A stretch of DNA of 9,547 bases from Mariprofundus sp. (GTDB lineage: Bacteria > Pseudomonadota > Zetaproteobacteria > Mariprofundales > Mariprofundaceae). The position numbers and the translations under genes were made by a program. Positions 5,236 through 9,547 of the stretch are shown here, one piece after another. Numbering within the stretch: position 1 is the stretch's first letter; each line of letters opens with the position of its first letter. The stretch is taken from contig JAUZQI010000001.1 of assembly GCA_030951095.1 (NCBI GenBank), forward strand, positions 1 through 9,547. The letters run 5' to 3'. The notes under the pieces are model-generated. The model saw only the letters and a program-made list of their open reading frames with translations. It did not search any database and was not told where the DNA came from.

Positions 5236-6113
5236 TCAGCGGCCTGTCCGGAGCGGGAAAAAGTACAGTATTGCACGCGCTGGAAGATGCAGGCTTCTTC
5301 TGCACGGATAATCTGCCGCTGGAGATGCTGCAGGATTGGGCGATAAGTATGCAGGGGCGTAAACAACCAGCTGCTGTCTGTCTGGATGCACGCTGCGGTT
5401 TTACCGCCAGAGCTATTCGGGCGGCCATCGAAGATGTGCGCACTCCGGGCGACTGGCAGCTGCTGTTTATTGAGGCAGAAGATGAAGTGCTGCAGCGCCG
5501 CTTTTCCACTGTCAGGCGACGACACCCGTTACCCGACAGCCATGATTTGATGGCATCGATTCGGCAGGAGCGCGAAAGCCTGATGCCGATTCGATCCATG
5601 GCGGATATGATTCTGGACAGCAGCCATTTAACGCCTTATGAATTGGCGGAGAAGGTCGATTCGTTCTGGCGCAAGCCGGGACAGGTGCAACATAGAGTGG
5701 CATGCACGGTTATCTCGTTCAGTTATAAAAATGGTCTGCCGGCCAATGCCGATATCGTATTCGATATGCGTTTTTTGCCCAATCCGCATTATGAACCGGG
5801 GCTGGCTGAACTCACCGGTCGTGATGAAAGCGTCATCTTGTTTTTACAGTCCTGCAAGGAAGTCGGGCAAGCCGAAATGCATATTCGGCAATGGCTGACA
5901 TTTATCTGGCCGCATTTGAGAAAAGAAAGGAAACAGTATTTTACGCTGGCCTTCGGTTGCAGCGGAGGTCGCCATCGCTCGGTTTATATGGCCGAACGCT
6001 TTGCCGTCTGGATCCAGCAACAGGGTATGGTTGAACCGGGCATCCAGCACCGGGAGTTGGGTATAACACAACACAGGGCAGCTGAAAAAAATAAAACCGG
6101 AGCTGAAGCATGA
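5226..6113 (+). CDS. rapZ: RapZ/YvcJ-family RNA-binding P-loop protein
   Basis: In E. coli RapZ binds small RNAs GlmY and GlmZ and presents GlmZ to RNase E, controlling glucosamine-6-phosphate synthase; homologues elsewhere are nucleotide-binding proteins of less clear role. This protein has 295 residues. The N-terminal domain carries Walker A GLSGAGKS (6-13) and DAGFFCTDNLP (21-31). The C-terminal RNA-binding half has SFSYKNGLPANADIVFDMRF (164-183), LPNPHYEPGLAELTGRD and AFGCSGGRHRSVYMAERF (242-259), all hallmark blocks. ATG 5226 gives a family-typical beginning (MLLISGLSG), and GGCGGA at 5211-5216 lies 9 nt upstream. Its stop overlaps the manX start as ATGA. GlmY or GlmZ genes are not visible here, so the E. 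coli mechanism should not be assumed. Confidence 0.96.
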   Translation: MLLISGLSGAGKSTVLHALEDAGFFCTDNLPLEMLQDWAISMQGRKQPAAVCLDARCGFTARAIRAAIEDVRTPGDWQLLFIEAEDEVLQRRFSTVRRRHPLPDSHDLMASIRQERESLMPIRSMADMILDSSHLTPYELAEKVDSFWRKPGQVQHRVACTVISFSYKNGLPANADIVFDMRFLPNPHYEPGLAELTGRDESVILFLQSCKEVGQAEMHIRQWLTFIWPHLRKERKQYFTLAFGCSGGRHRSVYMAERFAVWIQQQGMVEPGIQHRELGITQHRAAEKNKTGAEA

Positions 6114-6556
6114 TCGGCATCGTTCTAATCGGCCATTCGCGCATCGCCAGCGAAATGCTGGTATCGTTACAATATGTCGTCGGTGAGCAACCGTTAATGG
6201 ATGCGCTGGATGTCACCAACGATAGCAGTCCGGAACTGATTGCCGATATGTTGATAACAAAAATCCGTACCTGCGATGTTGGGCAGGGTGTGCTGTTGCT
6301 GGCTGATATGTTTGGCGGCACACCATGCAACGTTGCTATGGGCTGTTTGCGGGCTGGTCACGTCGAGGTGGTTTCCGGCTTCAACTTGCCGCTGTTGATC
6401 AAGGCGGCCACATTGCGCCATCATGTTAACAGCTTGAGCGAACTGGCTCAGCAGGTGGTCAGAGCCGGGCGCCAGTATATTCAGGTCGCTCCCAATATCA
6501 CCACCACGGATCATATTTCGAGCAACGGTGATTCCGTGAAGCATGCGGATGCCTGA
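6110..6556 (+). CDS. manX: PTS mannose-type EIIA domain protein
   Basis: A stand-alone EIIA of the mannose/fructose/sorbose PTS family, phosphorylated by HPr. It has 148 residues. The N-terminus MIGIVLIGHSRIASEML contains the phosphoacceptor histidine (His9), and LLLADMFGGTPCNVA (62-76) is the second conserved active-site block, with an aspartate equivalent to the one flanking the histidine in E. coli ManX. The tail after about residue 132 is not conserved-looking and may be flexible. No EIIB, EIIC or EIID partner follows. Instead the next genes are HPr and EI, so a regulatory role is more likely than sugar transport. GGAG (6099-6102) lies 7 nt before the ATG, and the start overlaps the rapZ stop (ATGA). 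The symbol follows family usage and does not imply mannose transport. Confidence 0.93.
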   Translation: MIGIVLIGHSRIASEMLVSLQYVVGEQPLMDALDVTNDSSPELIADMLITKIRTCDVGQGVLLLADMFGGTPCNVAMGCLRAGHVEVVSGFNLPLLIKAATLRHHVNSLSELAQQVVRAGRQYIQVAPNITTTDHISSNGDSVKHADA

Positions 6557-6818
6557 ACAGGCGATCACCATTTGCAATAAACTCGGTCTACATGCCCGGG
6601 CATCGGCAAAACTGGCCACGGAAGCCAGTCGTTTCGAGTCGGAAATCAAGCTTGTCAAGGATGGTAGAGAAGTAAATTGCAAAAGCATCATGGGTATCAT
6701 GATGCTGGCCGCCTGCAAGGGGATGACGTTAAAAATTAACGCCGAAGGCCTTGATGCCGATGCTGCACTCGAATCTATTGTGGCGCTGGTAGGTAACCGT
6801 TTTGGAGAAGCAGAATGA
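6549..6818 (+). CDS. ptsH: Phosphocarrier protein HPr
   Basis: Small phosphocarrier that takes phosphate from EI on His15 and passes it to EIIA proteins. From ATG 6549 it has 89 residues, and the catalytic histidine in NKLGLHARASAKL is His15 while the regulatory serine in VNCKSIMGIMML is Ser46, exactly the classical numbering. That supports this start over the in-frame ATG at 6543, which leaves only 1 nt after the GAAG at 6538-6541; from 6549 that site is 7 nt away. Residue 18 is alanine, not the proline of E. coli and Bacillus HPr, as in HARASAKL-type proteobacterial homologues. Because Ser46 is kept and hprK lies upstream, both His and Ser phosphorylation are likely. The start overlaps the end of manX and the stop overlaps the ptsI start (ATGA). 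Confidence 0.96.
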   Translation: MPEQAITICNKLGLHARASAKLATEASRFESEIKLVKDGREVNCKSIMGIMMLAACKGMTLKINAEGLDADAALESIVALVGNRFGEAE

Positions 6819-8530
6819 ATACCCGTTGCCATTCGGGCCAACGACTGGGCGTACGCAGAGAAGGATGCCCGGTTGCCTCCAGCTCCGGTATTGTGATCGG
6901 GCAGGTGAAAAAATTGTTGCATGGTCGACAGTCGGTAGCTGAACGTACTATCGAACCGCATATGGTTGATCCTGAGGAGGCCCGTCTGTGTACTGCTATT
7001 GAAGCAGCCGGACAAGCCATTGATGTTGAGCGTAATCATCTGATTGGTGCCGGCATCAAGGATCCGCTAATGATTCTGGATATGCACCGCATGCTGATTT
7101 CCGATCCGGAACTGCTGGCTAAATCCAGGGCCCGTATCCGCAACGATTGCATCAATGCCGAATGGGCACTGCGGCAGGAACTGGATGCTATCCAGCTCAT
7201 ATTCGAGCAAATCGAAGATGAATACCTGCGCAACCGCAGCGATGATATTGAACATGCGGGCCGGCGTATTTTTGATCATTTGAAGGATAACCCGGCCAAA
7301 TTGAATGAAAAGTCGAATGAACAACCATATTCGAGTCGGAAGGGAGAGACGCCGCTGATTTATGTCGGCGATGATTTTTCTGTGTCTGATGTCGTCAGCA
7401 TGTGGCGTTGTGGTGTGGCCGGCATCATTACAGAGCTGGGCGGTGCGGATGCGCACAATATTATTGTCGCCCGCGGTATTGGTCTGTCTGCGATGGTCGG
7501 CGCCACCGGCATTTTGGCCGATATTGAAGATGGTGATATCCTGATCCTGGATGCCGAACAGGATGTATGGATTCTGAATCCGTCACAAGCTGAACAGACC
7601 GCTTATGTGAAATTCAAGGCTGCGATTTCGAGCAGCAAGAAGGGGCTGCAAACATTTGCCTGCAAACCGTCGTTGAGCGCCGATGGCCATGAATTGAAAC
7701 TGATGGCCAATATCGAGTTTCTGGAGGAACTGGATATGGCAGAAGACACTGGCATTGATGGCATCGGCCTCTATCGCAGCGAATTCCTGTTTATCAATGA
7801 GCCCACCATACCGGACGAACAGTATCAATATGAACAATATGCCAAACTGGTTCGCCGTATGAATGGAAAACCTGTCACCATGCGCCTGCTCGATATCGGC
7901 GGCGACAGACCGTGGTTGTACAGCGACTTGGCAGGTCATGATTATGGTGGTGCCAATCCGGCCCTGGGACTGCGCGGCGTGCGCCTGCTGCTTCGTAATC
8001 CGGAATTACTGAAAACCCAACTCAACGCCATGATCAGGGCGGCCGATGAAGGTCCCGTTCGAATTCTTTCTCCGATGGTGACCAACATTGAGGAGATGGA
8101 GACATTGCGCGAGCTGGCCGAACAGTGCCAGGCTCAGCTTGGGGTGACAGAACCCATCCCGTTAGGTGCCATGATTGAGGTGCCGGCTGCGGCATTGATT
8201 GCCCGGGAAATGGCAACCGTCAGCGACTTTTTTTCCATCGGCAGCAATGATCTGATGCAGTATGCGCTGGCCGCCGACCGTAATGATGAAGAGGTTGCAG
8301 ATCTCTATCAGCCGGATCACGGAGCCGTGTTGCAATTGATTAAACTGACGGCATCGGCGGCAAAAACAGCCGGTATTCCGGTTTCGATCTGTGGCGAACT
8401 GGCCGCCAACCCGGAGTGGACAGCCACTTTCCTCAATCTGGATATGGAATACCTGTCCATGAGTTCAAGTAATATTCTCTCTATTCGCCGCCACCTCAGC
8501 CGCCAGGTTTACAAACCTATGCTGCAATAG
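6815..8530 (+). CDS. ptsI: Phosphoenolpyruvate-protein phosphotransferase (PTS enzyme I)
   Basis: First enzyme of the PTS: autophosphorylates on a histidine with PEP, then phosphorylates HPr. It has 571 residues, close to the usual 575, and lacks the GAF domain of PtsP. The HPr-binding helical region is followed by the phosphohistidine site [12 protein letters not shown] (209-220, His214) and a PEP-binding barrel with YRSEFLF (320-326), LLDIGGDRP (358-366), [10 protein letters not shown] (381-390), EVPAAA (455-460), [13 protein letters not shown] (471-483) and the active cysteine in SICGELA (Cys526). The PEP-binding arginines, the metal-binding Glu and Asp, and the cysteine are kept. Two motifs diverge: the site around His214 is DAHNII where TSHTAI is usual, and GGDRP replaces GGDKx. 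About 15 residues precede the usual N-terminus; GGAG at 6804-6807, 7 nt upstream, supports this start. Confidence 0.95.
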   Translation: MNTRCHSGQRLGVRREGCPVASSSGIVIGQVKKLLHGRQSVAERTIEPHMVDPEEARLCTAIEAAGQAIDVERNHLIGAGIKDPLMILDMHRMLISDPELLAKSRARIRNDCINAEWALRQELDAIQLIFEQIEDEYLRNRSDDIEHAGRRIFDHLKDNPAKLNEKSNEQPYSSRKGETPLIYVGDDFSVSDVVSMWRCGVAGIITELGGADAHNIIVARGIGLSAMVGATGILADIEDGDILILDAEQDVWILNPSQAEQTAYVKFKAAISSSKKGLQTFACKPSLSADGHELKLMANIEFLEELDMAEDTGIDGIGLYRSEFLFINEPTIPDEQYQYEQYAKLVRRMNGKPVTMRLLDIGGDRPWLYSDLAGHDYGGANPALGLRGVRLLLRNPELLKTQLNAMIRAADEGPVRILSPMVTNIEEMETLRELAEQCQAQLGVTEPIPLGAMIEVPAAALIAREMATVSDFFSIGSNDLMQYALAADRNDEEVADLYQPDHGAVLQLIKLTASAAKTAGIPVSICGELAANPEWTATFLNLDMEYLSMSSSNILSIRRHLSRQVYKPMLQ

Positions 8531-8538
8531 TTTTTTCC

Positions 8539-8569
8539 AGGGATGTTCTGAATTTTTTAGAACAGCCCT
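8539..8569 (+). terminator. Probable weak terminator hairpin after ptsI
   Basis: AGGG-A-TGTTCT (8539-8549) pairs with AGAACA-G-CCCT (8559-8569): six plus four base pairs with one A-G mismatch, around a 9-nt loop containing six Ts. It begins 9 nt after the ptsI stop and is followed by AACTTTT, a short interrupted U-run. Position at the end of the operon, before an unrelated gene, supports a transcript-end role. The mismatch and poor tail make it a moderate call. Confidence 0.45.
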
Positions 8570-8639
8570 AACTTTTGCTGAATCAGGCAAAGCCGTTTAC
8601 CCTTCGCCACCTGATAGTTTACAGGACAAGGAGAAAGGC
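8570..8639 (+). promoter_or_regulatory. bioB leader with direct repeat and Shine-Dalgarno
   Basis: The 70 nt before bioB contain GTTTAC at 8595-8600 and again at 8617-8622, a direct repeat with a 22-nt period (about two helical turns). ATCAGG (8582-8587) and CCTGAT (8610-8615) form an inverted repeat across the first copy. AAGGAG (8628-8633) is a strong ribosome binding site 6 nt before the bioB ATG. GTTTAC resembles one half of the BirA operator (GGTTTACAA), but the opposite half (GTAAAC) is missing. No convincing -35/-10 pair was found. Confidence 0.35.
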
Positions 8640-9547
8640 ATGCGATACAACTGGAGTGTGGATGAAATCGAGACTTTGTTTGAGCTGCCCTTCAATGACC
8701 TGATGTTTCGTGCCCAGCAGGCGCATCGGGCCAACTTCGATGCCAATGAAGTACAACTCTCCACCCTGTTGTCGATTAAAACCGGCGGTTGCCCGGAGGA
8801 TTGCAAATACTGCCCGCAGAGTTCGCGTTACAACACCGATGTCGAATCCGAGCTGCTGATGAAGAAAGACCAGGTGCTTGCCGCCGCTAAAGTTGCCAAA
8901 GAGAAGGGCGCTTCCCGCTTCTGTATCGGTGCTGCCTGGCGCGAACCCAAAGGCCGCGCCTTTGAACTGGTCTGCGACATGATTTCCGCAATCAGGGCTA
9001 TGGACATGGAAACCTGTGCCACCCTCGGCATGCTCACCGAAGAACAGGCTGCGCATCTGAAAGAAGTGGGGCTGGACTACTACAATCATAACCTCGATTC
9101 CGATCCGGAATATTACAAAGAGATCATTTCCACCCGCACTTACGAAGAGCGTCTGGATACGCTGAAACATGTTCGCGCCAACGGTATGAGTATTTGCTGC
9201 GGTGGTATCGTCGGCATGGGCGAATCACGATGTCATCGCGCCGGCCTGGTAGCCCAGCTGGCCCGCATGAACCCGCATCCGGAATCCGTACCCATCAATA
9301 TGCTGGTGAAAGTGGAAGGCACACCTGTGGCTGAGGATGCTCAATTTGCCGATACACTGGATAACTTCGAATTCATCCGCACCATTGCCGTTTCCCGTAT
9401 TACCATGCCGGGTAGCCATGTGCGTCTCTCCGCCGGCCGCGAAGCTATGTCCGAAGAGATGCAGTCTCTCTGCTTCCTGGCTGGTGCCAATTCAATTTTC
9501 TACGGTGAGAAACTACTCACCACCGGCAATCAGGATGCCGAAAACGA
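8640..9547 (+). CDS. bioB: Biotin synthase, partial (C-terminus beyond right edge)
   Basis: Radical SAM enzyme that inserts sulfur into dethiobiotin, the last step of biotin synthesis. 302 codons are visible, and roughly 20-45 residues are probably missing. The [4Fe-4S] radical SAM motif is CPEDCKYC, with Cys51, Cys55 and Cys58. The sulfur-donating [2Fe-2S] cluster ligands are expected at Cys95 (RFCIGAAWR), Cys126 (ETCATLGML), Cys186 ([12 protein letters not shown]) and the arginine of VRLSAGR (Arg262), all present. YNHNLDS and [11 protein letters not shown] are further family blocks. Near 230-242 there is an insertion of about 4 residues relative to E. coli, in an inter-strand stretch. AAGGAG at 8628-8633 fixes the ATG. 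The gene lies after the PTS operon with a terminator-like hairpin between, so it is probably a separate transcription unit. Confidence 0.98.
   Translation, partial: MRYNWSVDEIETLFELPFNDLMFRAQQAHRANFDANEVQLSTLLSIKTGGCPEDCKYCPQSSRYNTDVESELLMKKDQVLAAAKVAKEKGASRFCIGAAWREPKGRAFELVCDMISAIRAMDMETCATLGMLTEEQAAHLKEVGLDYYNHNLDSDPEYYKEIISTRTYEERLDTLKHVRANGMSICCGGIVGMGESRCHRAGLVAQLARMNPHPESVPINMLVKVEGTPVAEDAQFADTLDNFEFIRTIAVSRITMPGSHVRLSAGREAMSEEMQSLCFLAGANSIFYGEKLLTTGNQDAEN

Noticed and set aside
6194..7039. 281-codon minus-strand open frame
   Set aside because: It runs antisense across manX, ptsH and the start of ptsI, all strongly supported. Its composition fits an antisense shadow.
8582..8622. Canonical BirA operator before bioB
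   Set aside because: A BirA site needs opposed halves of the GTAAAC...GTTTAC type. Only same-direction GTTTAC copies are present.
8619..9170. 183-codon minus-strand open frame
   Set aside because: It is antisense to biotin synthase, whose cluster-binding cysteines are all in place on the plus strand.

Overview
The window carries conserved proteobacterial chromosomal genes. The main block is rpoN-hpf-ptsN-hprK-rapZ-manX-ptsH-ptsI, which is the rpoN/regulatory-PTS cluster. HPr kinase/phosphorylase and a mannose-type EIIA point away from the enteric layout and toward a beta-, zeta- or Acidithiobacillia-like proteobacterium, or a deep gamma lineage. I cannot fix the class from sequence alone. 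Base composition is near 50% GC and even throughout. I see no sign of mobile DNA, CRISPR or recent transfer.

Layout. Positions 3-644 (minus strand) hold the N-terminal part of a DEAD-box RNA helicase, closest to RhlB, which runs off the left edge. A CAU-anticodon tRNA follows on the plus strand at 720-796. Only 36 nt later come a BolA-family gene (833-1066) and a CGFS monothiol glutaredoxin gene (1070-1396), an iron-sulfur trafficking pair. After a 176-nt gap with a plausible promoter comes rpoN (1573-2982). A second gap of 173 nt contains two hairpins and precedes a long-form hibernation factor gene, hpf (3156-3719). From hpf onward the genes are tightly packed: ptsN, hprK, a possible 37-codon small ORF containing a long hairpin, rapZ, manX, ptsH and ptsI, mostly with overlapping stop and start codons. 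A weak terminator-like hairpin follows ptsI. bioB (biotin synthase) starts at 8640 with its own ribosome binding site and runs off the right edge.

How the genes fit together. EI (ptsI) passes phosphate from PEP to His15 of HPr (ptsH). HPr can then phosphorylate EIIA-Ntr (ptsN, His60) and EIIA-Man (manX, His9). HprK can phosphorylate and dephosphorylate HPr at Ser46. No EIIB or EIIC sugar permease gene lies here, so this looks like a regulatory phosphorelay tied to sigma-54, ribosome hibernation and RapZ, not a sugar uptake system. The least explained element is the 105-nt hprK-rapZ junction. It has a 17-bp hairpin nested inside a small ORF that has a good ribosome binding site and overlaps the start of rapZ.
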